The notes: generated by a model from the sequence alone, not told the origin. Shown: positions 44,412 through 54,020, counted from the stretch's first letter. The stretch is DNA of 64,000 nt from Emcibacter nanhaiensis (GCF_006385175.1 NZ_VFIY01000018.1:62001-126000), one strand, 5' to 3'. Made by a program: numbers and translations.

Positions 44412-44966
44412 TTACATCGCCAGGGCCAGGAATGCCGTCCCCGCCGTGCCGATTGCTGCCGTGATCAGGGTCGGGCGGCGGTAATTTGGCGCCAGCAGGC
44501 CGACAATCAGGCCGCCGACCACCGACAGGAACAGCACGCTGCCGACCACCATCAGATAGGTGCGAAAGGCAAGCGGGCCATGGCCCTTGTGCAGCTCCAT
44601 CAGGCTATATTGCAGGTTCGGCTCATTAAGGGTCGCCCGCACCCCCTCGCCCGTCACCTGGAAATCAACAAAAGTGCGGGAGGTGGGCCGGGTCATGAAA
44701 TTATTGCCCTTGCCCTTGATATATTCAAACTCCACGTCAATGTTCTGGGCCGCCAGCAGGGCCCGCACATCTTCTTCAAGGGTCGGACTTTTCGGGTCCA
44801 GCATGGTCCCGGCCGGAAGCTGGATCGGGGTGCGCTCCACCTTCTCCTCAAACCCGGCCACATGCATGCCGCCGGAGATGGCCACCAAAAGGAAAGCCGG
44901 GGCCAGGAAACTGGCGAGATAAAGATGAGCGAGAACCAGAAAACGACGCAGTTTGAGAACATTCAT
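44412..44966 (-). CDS. PepSY-associated-type membrane protein, unknown function
   Basis: A 184-residue protein with an N-terminal membrane segment (HLYLASFLAPAFLLVAISGG), a soluble loop of about 90 residues and two C-terminal helices. The first helix region resembles the membrane part of PepSY-containing proteins, but I see no complete PepSY domain. The start is uncertain: an ATG four codons earlier is also possible, and GGTG stands six bases before the one chosen. It is convergent with scoB and monocistronic. Confidence 0.55.
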   Translation of the reverse strand: MNVLKLRRFLVLAHLYLASFLAPAFLLVAISGGMHVAGFEEKVERTPIQLPAGTMLDPKSPTLEEDVRALLAAQNIDVEFEYIKGKGNNFMTRPTSRTFVDFQVTGEGVRATLNEPNLQYSLMELHKGHGPLAFRTYLMVVGSVLFLSVVGGLIVGLLAPNYRRPTLITAAIGTAGTAFLALAM

Positions 44967-45146
44967 ATCAGACACCATTTTTTAAGAATCATTTTTAATT
45001 ACTGCTACTTTATACGTGAAAAAACCAAAATTCCGACCCCAAAAATGAAAAAACGAACCCTCACCCCGCGCTTGTGCTTCTCCGGCGCGCAGGGTAGCAT
45101 AGTAGTTTGTATGGCTTACTAATATTTTCTAAGGGAGGAACAGGAA

Positions 45147-45683
45147 ATGCATTACGGATTTGGCCAGCCGCACGACGGCATCATGCAGACCGGCTTCATT
45201 GTGCCGGACCTTAAGGCGGCGATAGACCACTGGGTCCGGGACCTGAAAGTGGGCCCCTGGTTTGTATTTGACCATTTCACCGGCATCGATCCGATCTACC
45301 GCGGCGGCCCGTCCAAAGCCGACAGCACTATCGCCATGTCCTTCGCCGGCCATATGAATATCGAGCTGATCCAGCCGCTCGACGACAATCCCTCGGTCTA
45401 TAAGGAATTTGCCGAGAGCCGGGGCTATGGCTTCCACCATTACGGCCTCTCCACCACCCGGTTCGACGAGGAAATCGAAGGATATAAGGCAAAAGGCTAT
45501 GAGCTCGCCTTCCTGGCCGGGGTGCCGACCGGCGGCCGTGTCGCCTATATGGAAAATGGCGTCAACCAGCCCGGCATGGTGGAACTGATTGAATATACTG
45601 ACTCCACCGACGAAGCCTTTACTGCCATGTACAGCGCGGCCCTGACCTGGGACGGCAGCGATCCGGTCCGGCCGTTCGGCTGA
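45147..45683 (+). CDS. VOC-superfamily (glyoxalase-like) protein
   Basis: A 178-residue protein with the vicinal-oxygen-chelate fold, seen in QTGFIVPDLKAAIDHWVRDL at the N-terminus and MNIELIQPLDDNPSVY, HHYGLSTTRFDEEI and a C-terminal GMVELIEYT with the metal Glu. The group includes methylmalonyl-CoA epimerase-like and bleomycin-resistance-like proteins, and related proteins occur in steroid or aromatic degradation, but the substrate cannot be read from sequence. A GGGAGG site precedes the ATG. Confidence 0.75.
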   Translation: MHYGFGQPHDGIMQTGFIVPDLKAAIDHWVRDLKVGPWFVFDHFTGIDPIYRGGPSKADSTIAMSFAGHMNIELIQPLDDNPSVYKEFAESRGYGFHHYGLSTTRFDEEIEGYKAKGYELAFLAGVPTGGRVAYMENGVNQPGMVELIEYTDSTDEAFTAMYSAALTWDGSDPVRPFG

Positions 45684-45690
45684 CGGGGAG

Positions 45691-45724
45691 AAATAAAAAA
45701 AGCCGGACCATAAGGCCCGGCTTT
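45691..45724. terminator. Bidirectional terminator between the VOC gene and sodB
   Basis: A hairpin AGCCGGACC-ATAA-GGCCCGGCT with one mismatch. A run of A residues on its left gives a good T run for sodB on the minus strand; on the plus strand the T run is short (TTT). Confidence 0.85.
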
Positions 45725-45746
45725 CCTGTCCTGAGACGACTGGCTG

Positions 45747-46328
45747 TTAGCCGAAGTTCTTGGCGACAAAGTCCCAGTTCACCAGGGCCCAGAAGGCTTT
45801 CAGGTAATCCGGGCGCACGTTGCGGTAATCGATGTAATAGGCATGCTCCCACACGTCGCAGGTGAGAAGCGGGGTGACGCTATCGTCGGTCAGCGGGGTG
45901 GCGGCATTGGAGGTGTTGACGATGTCGAGGGACCCGTCAGCTTTCTTCACCAGCCAGGTCCAGCCGGAGCCGAAGTTGTTCACGGCGCTGTCGGTGAATT
46001 TGGCCTGGAACTCCTCGAAAGAACCAAACGCGGCGTTGATGGCGTCCGCCAGGGCGCCGGTCGGGGCGCCGCCGCCGTTGGGGCTCAGGCCGTTCCAGTA
46101 GAAGGTGTGGTTCCAGACCTGGGCCGCGTTATTGAACACGCCGCCGCTGGAGGCCTTGACAATCTCTTCCAGCGACTTGCCGGCGAGCTCGGTGCCTTCA
46201 ATCAGGCCGTTCAGTTTGACCACATAGGTGTTGTGGTGCTTGCCGTAATGATATTCCAGGGTTTCCTTGGAAATATGCGGCTCCAGCGCATTCATGTCAT
46301 ACGGCAGTGCAGGCAGTTCAATAGTCAT
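45747..46328 (-). CDS. sodB: Superoxide dismutase, iron type
   Basis: A 193-residue Fe/Mn superoxide dismutase without a signal peptide, so cytoplasmic. Metal ligands are seen as His in [12 protein letters not shown], His in VWNHTFYW and the Asp/His pair in [34 protein letters not shown] and FGSGWTWL favour iron. Metal choice by sequence alone is not absolute. It is monocistronic and ends at the shared terminator. Confidence 0.94.
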   Translation of the reverse strand: MTIELPALPYDMNALEPHISKETLEYHYGKHHNTYVVKLNGLIEGTELAGKSLEEIVKASSGGVFNNAAQVWNHTFYWNGLSPNGGGAPTGALADAINAAFGSFEEFQAKFTDSAVNNFGSGWTWLVKKADGSLDIVNTSNAATPLTDDSVTPLLTCDVWEHAYYIDYRNVRPDYLKAFWALVNWDFVAKNFG

Positions 46329-46724
46329 CTCTTTTCTCCAGTTTTTACAATATACCCTTAATTCAAATTCTGTTTTCGGCGCGCAAAAAGGCCCCGCAGA
46401 CCCCCGCGGGTCTGTTTGTCCCTCATCATCGTACTTTACCGGTCAGGGGCCGAGACGGCCCGCTGAGTGGGTGGAAAGATACTTTATCCATCCACTGTGA
46501 CAGTCCTGTGATCGGGAAGACTTTCCCCAGGACCTTTACGCCACACATATAGGGCCTTCCGCAGCTGCGAACAAGGTGGAAAATGGATTTTTTATAGAAA
46601 AAACTTTAAAATGAAGCGCCGACGGCATATTTCCCCTTGGCGCAGCGCAGCAATTACCCCATAGTGAACAAAAGGCAAAGCAATAGGGCCGCTGTTCGGC
46701 GGTCCGCCGAGATGGAATCCTTTC
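46329..46724. other. Intergenic region without a gene between sodB and the first DMT exporter
   Basis: About 395 bp between divergent genes. A perfect seven-base stem CAGACCC-CCGC-GGGTCTG followed by TTTG lies at 46397-46414 and could stop or fold a transcript. No reading frame with coding character is seen; promoters for sodB and the exporter gene are expected here. Confidence 0.45.
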
Positions 46725-47621
46725 GTGTCCGCAGGCAACCTGACCGCAAACAGACTTGGACTGGCCATGGCCTATATGGCGGGCTATTCCCTGTGTTATG
46801 CCCTGCTGTGGGCCATCGTGCGCCATCTGTCGGAAGAGCTGCATCCGTTCCAGCTGGTGTTTTTCCGCACCGTGCTCGGGTTCCTGTTCATCCTGCCGGC
46901 GCTGAGGCGAATAGACACCTCCAAACTCAAAATAATTCCGCGCCCGCTCTATTTTTTCCGCGCCATTTTCAACATCACCTCGGTGTTCGGCGCCTTTTAT
47001 GCAGTGAGCCACATTCCGCTGGCCGATGCCGTCGCCTACAGCTACCTGGCGCCGATCTTCGCCACCCTCCTCGCTGCCCTGTTCCTCGGCGAGAAGTTCC
47101 GGCTCGCCCGGCTGCTGGCCGTCCTCTGCGCCTTTGCCGGCATGCTGGTGCTGCTCCGGCCCGGCTTCCAGGAACTTGGCCCCGGGGTCATCGGCGCCCT
47201 GGTCAGCGCGCTGTGCTTCGCCGCCACCATGACCTGTGTGAAAAAACTGACCGGCGAGGACCCGCCGTCGGTGGTGACCTTCTACGGCTTTGCCCTTGGC
47301 ACCCCGATCAGCCTGGTGGTCGCCCTGTTCTTCTGGCAATGGCCGACCGCGCTGCAATGGCCGCTGATCCTGGTGCTCGGCGTCTGTTCCGTGACCGCCC
47401 ATATCTGCATGGCCCGGGCCTTTTCCCTGGCGGAGATGACGGCGGTCATGCCGGTGGATTTCACCCGCCTGATCTTTGCCTCTCTGATCGGAATCACCCT
47501 GTTCGGCGACCCGTTCGATATCTTCACCTGGATCGGGGCGGCCATGATCCTGAGCAGTTCGGTCTATGTGGCCTACCGGGAAAACCGCAAGGGAAAAAAG
47601 CCGGAAGTCTCCACATCATAG
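46725..47621 (+). CDS. EamA/DMT-family transporter 1
   Basis: A 298-residue inner-membrane protein with ten predicted helices made of two EamA repeats. Recognisable parts are LHPFQLVFFRTVLGFLFILP, AVSHIPLADAVAYSYLAPIF with the usual PxF end of helix 4, and VMPVDFTRLIFASLIG. The start is a GTG; no better start is visible. Such proteins export small metabolites such as amino acids. It is the first and most divergent of four tandem DMT genes. Confidence 0.85.
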   Translation: MSAGNLTANRLGLAMAYMAGYSLCYALLWAIVRHLSEELHPFQLVFFRTVLGFLFILPALRRIDTSKLKIIPRPLYFFRAIFNITSVFGAFYAVSHIPLADAVAYSYLAPIFATLLAALFLGEKFRLARLLAVLCAFAGMLVLLRPGFQELGPGVIGALVSALCFAATMTCVKKLTGEDPPSVVTFYGFALGTPISLVVALFFWQWPTALQWPLILVLGVCSVTAHICMARAFSLAEMTAVMPVDFTRLIFASLIGITLFGDPFDIFTWIGAAMILSSSVYVAYRENRKGKKPEVSTS

Positions 47622-47624
47622 CTT

Positions 47625-47653
47625 TTGACAAGTCCCGTCACCGGAACTAACTT
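47625..47653 (+). promoter_or_regulatory. Sigma-70-like promoter of DMT transporter 2
   Basis: TTGACA, a 17-base spacer and TAACTT, three bases after the previous gene's stop. The same arrangement with similar flanking bases is found before DMT transporter 3, which supports function and shows the promoter was duplicated with the gene. Confidence 0.7.
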
Positions 47654-47694
47654 ATTGCCATGCCACCCTGTTTTCCCACGACCCGGATCCTGCC

Positions 47695-48609
47695 ATGACG
47701 ACCGTGCTGCCACAAAAAAACAACTTCATGATTGGCGCCGCCTATATGCTGACCGCCTCGGTCAGCTTTGCCATCCTGGGGGGATTGGTGCGGGAATTGT
47801 CCGCCGATATGCATCCGTTCGTGATCGTCTTCTGGCGCACCGCCCTCGCCCTGGTGATCCTGGTTCCGATCCTGTGGGGCAGCGGCAGCCTCCGGGACCT
47901 GAAAAGCAAACGGCTCGGCCTGCAATTCCTTAACGGCGCCTTTTTCGGCTTTATGCTGCTCGCCAATTTTTACGCCCTGAGCACCATTCCGCTGGCGGAC
48001 ACCGTCTCCTACAGCTTTGCCGCCCCGATTTTCACCACCATCTGCGCCGCCATTTTCCTGGGGGAAAAAATCCGCCTGCCCCGAATCATGGCGATCATTT
48101 TCGGCTTCATCGGCATGCTGGTTCTGCTCCAACCCGGCGTCCAGCCCCTGAGCCTGGGGGTCATCGCTGCCCTGTCCTGCGCTGTCGCCATTTCCATCAG
48201 CGTCACCCTGGTTCGCGTTCTCGCCCGGACGGAAAAACCGCAGGTCATCACCTTCTACGCCCTGGTGCTTACCCTGCCCGCCAACCTGGTTTTCGCCCTG
48301 CCGGTCTGGAGCTGGCCGAGCCGGGACAACCTGCTGCTGGTGCTCGTGATGGGAGTTCTGGCCGCCATCATCCAGTTGTGCTTCAGCAAGGCCATTGCCG
48401 AGGCCGAAGCCAGCGCCATGATGCCGCTGGATTATACCCGGCTGGTGTTTTCCGCCCTGATCGGTTATTTCTTTTTCGATGAACAGCCGCAGCTCAACAC
48501 CTATGTCGGCGCTGTTATTATTATGGCCAGTGTGCTCTATGCCGCCCACCGGGAACGACTTGAAGCCAGGCGAAAAAAAGAGAAGCCTGCTCCCGCCCCT
48601 ACGGCATAG
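47695..48609 (+). CDS. EamA/DMT-family transporter 2
   Basis: A 304-residue, ten-helix transporter. It is very similar to the next gene's product over its whole length (shared stretches include RVLARTEKPQVITFY and NTYVGAVIIMASVLYAAHRE), so the two arose by tandem duplication. It has its own TTGACA/TAACTT promoter. No clear Shine-Dalgarno site precedes the ATG. The substrate is unknown. Confidence 0.87.
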   Translation: MTTVLPQKNNFMIGAAYMLTASVSFAILGGLVRELSADMHPFVIVFWRTALALVILVPILWGSGSLRDLKSKRLGLQFLNGAFFGFMLLANFYALSTIPLADTVSYSFAAPIFTTICAAIFLGEKIRLPRIMAIIFGFIGMLVLLQPGVQPLSLGVIAALSCAVAISISVTLVRVLARTEKPQVITFYALVLTLPANLVFALPVWSWPSRDNLLLVLVMGVLAAIIQLCFSKAIAEAEASAMMPLDYTRLVFSALIGYFFFDEQPQLNTYVGAVIIMASVLYAAHRERLEARRKKEKPAPAPTA

Positions 48610-48666
48610 GCGGCTTATCGGGAAAGTCGACAGGCGAGGAAGTCCGATTTCCCGCCTTCATTGCTT

Positions 48667-48695
48667 TTGACAAGTTACAATAGAACATCTAACTT
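48667..48695 (+). promoter_or_regulatory. Sigma-70-like promoter of DMT transporter 3
   Basis: TTGACA, 17 bases, TAACTT, matching the promoter before DMT transporter 2. The bases between promoter and start codon are also alike in both copies (both contain TGCCACCC and GTTTTCCC), giving the same transcript leader. Confidence 0.7.
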
Positions 48696-48736
48696 GTTGC
48701 CGTGCCACCCCGTTTTCCCGTTACCCGGATCTATTC

Positions 48737-49678
48737 ATGAGTGCTGTGCCCCAACAGAAAAACAATGTTATGCTCGGTTCCGCCTATATGCTTATCGGAG
48801 CCTTTAGCTTTTCCCTCGTCGGGGGTGTGGTGCGGGAACTGTCCACGGATATTCATCCCTTCATGCTGGTGTTCTGGCGCACCTCTATTGCCCTTGTCAT
48901 CCTGTTGCCGATCCTGTGGACCAGCGGCAGCCTCCGGAACCTGAAGACCAAACGGTTCGGTCTGCATTTTTTGCGCGGCGCCATCTCCAGCTTTACCCTG
49001 ATCGCCAATTTCTATGCGTTCAGCGCTATTCCGCTGGCCGAAGCCGTCTCCTACAGCTTCGCCGCGCCGATCTTCACCACCATCACTGCCGTCATCTTCC
49101 TGAAGGAAAAAATCCGTCTGCCCCGGATACTGGCAGTGATTTTCGGCTTCATCGGCATGCTGGTCCTGCTGCAGCCCGGCTATCAGCCTATCAACCTGGG
49201 GGTCATCGCCGCCCTGTCCGCCGCCGTTGCCATTGCCTTTACCATCGTTCTGGTCCGCGTCCTCGCGCGCACGGAAAAACCCCAGGTCATCACTTTTTAT
49301 TCCCTGGTTTGCACCCTGCCCGCAAGTTTGATTTTCGCGCTGCCGGTCTGGAGCTGGCCCAGTTGGGACAACCTGCTGCTGGTGTTGGCGCTTGGCGTTC
49401 TCGCGGCCGTCACCCAGTTAAGCCTCAGCAAGGCTATTTCCGAGGCCGAAGCCAGCGCCCTGATGCCGCTGGACTTCACCCGGCTGATCTTTTCCGCCCT
49501 GATCGGCTATTTCTTTTTCGCCGAACAGCCGGAACTCAATACCTATGTGGGTGCTGTCATCATCATGGCCAGCGTGCTCTATGCCGCCCATCGGGAACGG
49601 CTCAATGCCAAACGGGAGAAAGGCCAGGTTCCACCAACTGCTGAAGCAACGGTTAAACCCGGAGGGGATGCTCTGTGA
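48737..49678 (+). CDS. EamA/DMT-family transporter 3
   Basis: A 313-residue, ten-helix transporter, the close paralogue of transporter 2, differing mainly near the N-terminus and in a C-terminal tail of about 20 residues. Signature parts are AFSAIPLAEAVSYSFAAPIF and ALMPLDFTRLIFSALIGYFF. Its stop overlaps the GTG start of the fourth transporter, so these two are translated from one message. Confidence 0.87.
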   Translation: MSAVPQQKNNVMLGSAYMLIGAFSFSLVGGVVRELSTDIHPFMLVFWRTSIALVILLPILWTSGSLRNLKTKRFGLHFLRGAISSFTLIANFYAFSAIPLAEAVSYSFAAPIFTTITAVIFLKEKIRLPRILAVIFGFIGMLVLLQPGYQPINLGVIAALSAAVAIAFTIVLVRVLARTEKPQVITFYSLVCTLPASLIFALPVWSWPSWDNLLLVLALGVLAAVTQLSLSKAISEAEASALMPLDFTRLIFSALIGYFFFAEQPELNTYVGAVIIMASVLYAAHRERLNAKREKGQVPPTAEATVKPGGDAL

Positions 49679-50568
49679 CGGTCATTCCCCCGCGGCCGAC
49701 AAACAATCTGCACGGCATCCTGTTCATGATCGCCGGCGGCCTGTGCATGTCCTTCAACAGCATTTTCATCCGTAATGCCGGCCTCAATCTCGGCCTGTTC
49801 GAGGTGGTCATGCTGCGCTCCCTGGTGATCGTCTTTATCGCCATCACCCTGTCCCGGCATTTCAGTTTCGACAACTTCAAGGTCAAGCAACCCAAACTGA
49901 TCGCCGCCCGCAGCGTCCTGATGTGCATTATCGTATTGGCAAACTTTTCCGCCATCATGTACCTGCCGCTGGTCACCGTCACCTCGATCCAGTTTACCCG
50001 GCCGCTGTTCCTTGTCGTGCTTGCCGCCATCTTCCTTGGCGAAGCGGTGCGCCTGCCTCGCACCCTGGCAACGATTGTCGGCTTTATCGGGGTGGTGATC
50101 ATCCTGCGTCCGGGTAGCGACATCCACTGGGCCATGACCTTCCTGCTGGTCGGCACCCTGGCGTCCAGCTTCAATTCCATTGTCACCAAGAAACTGACCC
50201 GCTTTGACAAACCCAGTCTGATGATGGTCTACAGCAACCTGACGGTCACCGCCATGTGTACGCCCATGGCCCTGTACAACTGGGTCACGCCGGGCTGGCT
50301 GGATATCTTCTGGGTCCTGGGCATTGGCATTCTGTCCACCGGCACCCAGTATTTTATCATCCGCGCCTATGACAAGGGCGAAGCCACCGTGGTCGCCCCG
50401 TTCGACTATATCAAGATTATTTTCATCGCCCTGATCGGCTATTTCGTCTTTGCAGAACTCCCCGACACCTATACCTGGATCGGCGCCTTCATCATTGTCG
50501 GGGCAACCATGTTTATCGCGTGGCGCGAAGCCAGACTGAAGAAAAAAACACAGGCGGAAACGGCCTAA
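49675..50568 (+). CDS. EamA/DMT-family transporter 4
   Basis: A 297-residue, ten-helix transporter starting at GTG in overlap with the preceding stop. It keeps the EamA pattern (MYLPLVTVTSIQFTRPLFLV, GVVIILRPGSDIHW, APFDYIKIIFIALIGYFVF) but differs enough from transporters 2 and 3 to be an older duplicate. It ends the DMT array. Confidence 0.86.
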   Translation: MTVIPPRPTNNLHGILFMIAGGLCMSFNSIFIRNAGLNLGLFEVVMLRSLVIVFIAITLSRHFSFDNFKVKQPKLIAARSVLMCIIVLANFSAIMYLPLVTVTSIQFTRPLFLVVLAAIFLGEAVRLPRTLATIVGFIGVVIILRPGSDIHWAMTFLLVGTLASSFNSIVTKKLTRFDKPSLMMVYSNLTVTAMCTPMALYNWVTPGWLDIFWVLGIGILSTGTQYFIIRAYDKGEATVVAPFDYIKIIFIALIGYFVFAELPDTYTWIGAFIIVGATMFIAWREARLKKKTQAETA

Positions 50569-50640
50569 AATATCAGCTCGACATTCCCCGGCACATCCGC
50601 TATATGTTACCCGACAGTAACATCAGCAAAGAGGGATACC

Positions 50641-51408
50641 ATGGATATTCAAGGCAAAGTCGCCGTCGTCACCGGCGCAGCTTCCGGTCTGGGCGACGCC
50701 ACGGCGCGGGCACTGGCTGCCGCGGGCGCCAAAGTGGCCATTTTCGATCTCAACAAGGAAGGCGGTGAAAAAGTTGCCGGCGACATCGGCGGCGCATTTT
50801 TCGAGGTAAACGTCACCTCCGAAGACAGCGTCACAACTGCTCTGGACGGCGTTGAGGAGAAACTCGGCGCTGCGCCCCGCATTCTGGTAAACTGCGCCGG
50901 CATCGCCCCGGCCCAGAAAACCGTGGGCAAGGAAAATGCCCCCCATGACTTTGACCTCTACAAGAAGGTCCTGGAAGTGAACCTGTTCGGCACCTTCAAC
51001 ACCGTGCGTCTGGCCGCGGCCCGCATGGCCGCCCAGGAGCCTCTGGAAGGTTCTGAACGCGGCGTAATCGTCAACACCGCCTCGATTGCCGCTTTTGACG
51101 GCCAGATCGGCCAGGTCGCCTATGCCTCTTCCAAGGCGGCCATTGCCGGCATGACCCTGCCGATCGCCCGCGACCTCAGCAAGCTGGGCATCCGCATCTG
51201 CACCATCGCCCCGGGCATTTTCGGCACGCCGATGCTGCTCGGCCTGCCCCAGGAAGTTCAGGACAGCCTGGGCGCCAGCGTGCCCTACCCCAGCCGCCTC
51301 GGGAAACCGGAGGAATATGCCGCCCTGGCCAAACATATTGTGGAAAACCAGATGCTGAACGGCGAAACCATCCGCCTGGACGGCGCCCTGCGCATGGCCC
51401 CGAAATAA
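50641..51408 (+). CDS. Short-chain dehydrogenase, 3-hydroxyacyl-CoA dehydrogenase type 2-like
   Basis: A 255-residue SDR protein. [14 protein letters not shown] near residue 10 is the NAD-binding loop and the catalytic Ser-Tyr-Lys set is in [10 protein letters not shown] and [10 protein letters not shown]. The spacing and the segment [16 protein letters not shown] resemble type-2 3-hydroxyacyl-CoA / 17-beta-hydroxysteroid dehydrogenases. A role in fatty-acid or branched-chain breakdown is likely but the substrate is inferred. A GAGGGATACC ribosome binding site precedes the ATG and a terminator follows. Confidence 0.88.
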   Translation: MDIQGKVAVVTGAASGLGDATARALAAAGAKVAIFDLNKEGGEKVAGDIGGAFFEVNVTSEDSVTTALDGVEEKLGAAPRILVNCAGIAPAQKTVGKENAPHDFDLYKKVLEVNLFGTFNTVRLAAARMAAQEPLEGSERGVIVNTASIAAFDGQIGQVAYASSKAAIAGMTLPIARDLSKLGIRICTIAPGIFGTPMLLGLPQEVQDSLGASVPYPSRLGKPEEYAALAKHIVENQMLNGETIRLDGALRMAPK

Positions 51409-51447
51409 ACGGCGCGTTAACTTCTAAGAAAAGTAACGTAAAGAAAA

Positions 51448-51475
51448 GGAGCCCCACGGGGCTCCTTATTGTTTT
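51448..51475. terminator. Bidirectional terminator between the SDR and stress-protein genes
   Basis: A perfect eight-base stem GGAGCCCC-AC-GGGGCTCC with TTATTGTTTT on the plus side and TTTTCTTT on the minus side, lying between two convergent genes. Confidence 0.85.
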
Positions 51476-51487
51476 GGTGACTGTTTA

Positions 51488-52324
51488 TCAGGTCTGCGGA
51501 GCTTCAGCCGCGCAGTTGATGACCATCACATCCCGGTTCAGGCGCTTGATAATTTTTTCGCTGGTATTGCCACGCATCGCCGCGCGCAGGCCTTTGCGGG
51601 ACAGCGTCCCGATCACCACAATATCGGCGTCGATATCATCGGCCACCGTGGAGATGATTGTTGCCGGATCGCCCACCTGGATATGCATATTTTCCTGCTT
51701 GGTGTCGGTTTCACGCAACATCGCGCCCCGGTCAGGATAGTCCATGGTGTCCTCAAAGGCATTTACGGTATGTTTTTCCGCGCCATAGGCCTGGGCCATG
51801 ACCTTGCTCACCTTGAGGATATTCTCGTTCAGCTCCACATATTTGGGGTTGTCCGTCTGCATATTGACGGCGCCCAGAATGGTTTTGCGACGCAGTTGGG
51901 AGGTCGGGTGAACGATCATTACCGGACAGGGCGCCACCCTGAGCAACGCCCAGCGGGCGGCCGACATATCGTTTTGATGTTCTTCCGTCGTATAATCGGA
52001 CATGACAATCGCATCGATCCCATGGCGCTCCACCGCTCCCAGAACGGATTTCTGCCAATCTTCGGTCCAGTAGACTTCGGCGGTATAATTTATGCCATGT
52101 TTGTGCAGTGGCTTCACAAGGTTGGCAAACCAGTCGTTGTCGCAGTGGAATTCATGTTCGTGGCGGCCCAGCTTGTCCATTTCAACGGAAATAAACAGGT
52201 GGATATCGACACCGCCTTCGACAATGTCGTTCATGAGCTCGACACGGCGCAGGGCATATTGCACCTCCTCGGCCGGGTCAATAACAACAAGAACTTTGTG
52301 CAGTGCTTTTGTGGTTTCCGTCAT
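51488..52324 (-). CDS. Universal stress protein with two UspA domains
   Basis: A 278-residue cytoplasmic protein of two tandem UspA domains. The C-terminal domain has the ATP-type loop VVIGTLSRKGLRAAMRGNTSEKII, matching the G-2x-G-9x-G(S/T) pattern; the N-terminal one is more diverged (KVLVVIDPAEEVQYAL). Two-domain UspE-like proteins respond to stress and growth arrest. A strong AGGAAGAGGAA site precedes the start. Confidence 0.88.
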   Translation of the reverse strand: MTETTKALHKVLVVIDPAEEVQYALRRVELMNDIVEGGVDIHLFISVEMDKLGRHEHEFHCDNDWFANLVKPLHKHGINYTAEVYWTEDWQKSVLGAVERHGIDAIVMSDYTTEEHQNDMSAARWALLRVAPCPVMIVHPTSQLRRKTILGAVNMQTDNPKYVELNENILKVSKVMAQAYGAEKHTVNAFEDTMDYPDRGAMLRETDTKQENMHIQVGDPATIISTVADDIDADIVVIGTLSRKGLRAAMRGNTSEKIIKRLNRDVMVINCAAEAPQT

Positions 52325-52445
52325 AATTCCTCTTCCTTCTTTATTTCAGGCTTTGTTATTTTCATCATGCGGCATTCACCGTCGTCCGTAATTGATCCAG
52401 GCCAATTTACGCACTTTTTGGAAAAACTTATGTTACGCAGAAAAC

Positions 52446-52730
52446 TCAGGCGGCCGCGTGGTTGATAAAGCGGGCCAGTTGTACGTCCTTCAGGGTCACG
52501 CCGCCGGCATCATGGGTCGTCAGAATAATTTCAACCCGGTTATACACATTGGCCCACTCCGGATGATGATCCATTTTTTCTGCATGGATCGCCACCCTGC
52601 TCATAAAACCGAAGGCTTCGGCGAAATCCTCGAATTTAAAGATCCGGTAGATGGCTTCCCGATCTTCAACTTTGTCCCAGCCGGGAAGTTCCCCCAGGGC
52701 TGCGCTTATTTCATTGTCATCCAGTTTCAT
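52446..52730 (-). CDS. 4a-hydroxytetrahydrobiopterin dehydratase (pterin-4-alpha-carbinolamine dehydratase)
   Basis: A 94-residue protein with the family core [19 protein letters not shown] and the active-site His motif [20 protein letters not shown], followed by [19 protein letters not shown]. It recycles tetrahydropterin cofactor after aromatic amino-acid hydroxylation. I use the ATG preceded by GGAGG, not the longer frame running back into the sirtuin gene. It overlaps the end of that gene by 14 bases, implying coupled translation. Confidence 0.92.
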   Translation of the reverse strand: MKLDDNEISAALGELPGWDKVEDREAIYRIFKFEDFAEAFGFMSRVAIHAEKMDHHPEWANVYNRVEIILTTHDAGGVTLKDVQLARFINHAAA

Positions 52731-53439
52731 GATGCGCCTCCGACAGTAGTTTTTCCACATACTGTGGCACAACTTCCGTCGCAGGGCCATAGTGGGTTTC
52801 GTCAAACAGGCTGAAGCCGTCGGAGGGCTCCCGGTTCAATTCGACCGTATGGGCGCCGGCATCCATCGCCGCCTGGACGAACCCGGCCGCGGGATAAACC
52901 GTCCCCGAGGTGCCGATCGAGATAAAAAGATCTGCTGTTTCAATGAATTGACCGATTTTGTTAAGATCAAACGGCATTTCACCAAACCAGACGATATGGG
53001 GACGCAAGCGGCCGCTCTTGCCACAGAGCGGACAGATCGCTTCTGTGGTCAGATCGTCCCACCAGTCCATCACTTCGCGACAAGAGGTACAGCGGACCTT
53101 GCCCAGTTCGCCATGCATGTGACAAAGGTGGCGTGACCCCGCCTTTTCATGCAGGTCGTCCACATTCTGGGTCACCAGCAACACCTCCCCGGGATAGTCC
53201 CGTTCGAGCCGGGCCAGGGCCAGATGAGCCGCATTGGGATTAACGCTTTTCACTGCGGAGCGCCGGAGATTATAAAACTCATGCACCATATCCGGATCCC
53301 GGGCAAAGGCTTCGGGCGTGGCAACCTGGGTCAGGTCATATTTTTCCCAGATCCCGCCTTTGTCACGAAAAGTATCCAGGCCGGACTCCGCTGAAACTCC
53401 GGCCCCTGTCAGAATGATAATCCGTTCAAAATGGGTCAT
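52717..53439 (-). CDS. cobB: NAD-dependent protein deacylase (sirtuin)
   Basis: A 240-residue class III sirtuin. [18 protein letters not shown] is the NAD-binding motif, [12 protein letters not shown] and CHMHGE give the catalytic His, and the zinc site is formed by the Cys pairs in VRCTSCREV and [10 protein letters not shown]. The RPHIVWFGE stretch is usual for bacterial CobB, with possible desuccinylase activity. It precedes the pterin dehydratase gene in a two-gene unit. Confidence 0.94.
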   Translation of the reverse strand: MTHFERIIILTGAGVSAESGLDTFRDKGGIWEKYDLTQVATPEAFARDPDMVHEFYNLRRSAVKSVNPNAAHLALARLERDYPGEVLLVTQNVDDLHEKAGSRHLCHMHGELGKVRCTSCREVMDWWDDLTTEAICPLCGKSGRLRPHIVWFGEMPFDLNKIGQFIETADLFISIGTSGTVYPAAGFVQAAMDAGAHTVELNREPSDGFSLFDETHYGPATEVVPQYVEKLLSEAHHETG

Positions 53440-53525
53440 ATCGCCTCGATTTCTTGCGTTGTGTGACTACCCATCATATATAACAATGTGAAACTAATTG
53501 TATCATTTGAGGAAATTTCTGCGAC

Positions 53526-54020
53526 ATGCTGAGAGTATTGTTTGTGTGCATGGGAAATATCTGTCGCTCGCCCATGGCCGAAGGCGTCTTCCGCCACCAG
53601 GCCAACGCCGCCGGAATCCGGGACGGGCTTCTGCATCACCTGTTTATCGATTCCGCCGGCACCACCGGCTATCACACCGGGGAAAGCCCCGATCCCCGGG
53701 CGCAGCAGACCGCACTGAAATATGGCATCGACATCAGCGAGCTTCGCGCCCGGCAGGTGACCCGGCAGGATTTCGCCGATTTTGACTATCTGCTGGCCAT
53801 GGACCGGGAGAACCTCAAGAACCTGCAGCGTATGGGCGACCCGGCCCACCACCACAAGGTGCGGCTGTTTATGGATTTTGCCGAAAATTGTCCCGGCATC
53901 ACCGAGGTGGACGACCCTTATTACGGCGGCGCGGAAGGGTTCGAGCGGGTTTTTGACATCATCAACCGCGGCGCGGAAGGTTTTCTGAAATATCTGCAGG
54001 AAAATCACGACTTTAAGTAA
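53526..54020 (+). CDS. Low-molecular-weight protein tyrosine phosphatase
   Basis: A 164-residue phosphatase. The P loop is FVCMGNICRSPMAEG near residue 7, with Cys nucleophile and Arg, and the general acid is in the C-terminal DDPYYGG. Such enzymes often reverse BY-kinase phosphorylation in polysaccharide synthesis; here the gene is 30 kb from the kinase, so a link is possible only by inference. It may equally be a housekeeping LMW phosphatase. Confidence 0.93.
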   Translation: MLRVLFVCMGNICRSPMAEGVFRHQANAAGIRDGLLHHLFIDSAGTTGYHTGESPDPRAQQTALKYGIDISELRARQVTRQDFADFDYLLAMDRENLKNLQRMGDPAHHHKVRLFMDFAENCPGITEVDDPYYGGAEGFERVFDIINRGAEGFLKYLQENHDFK

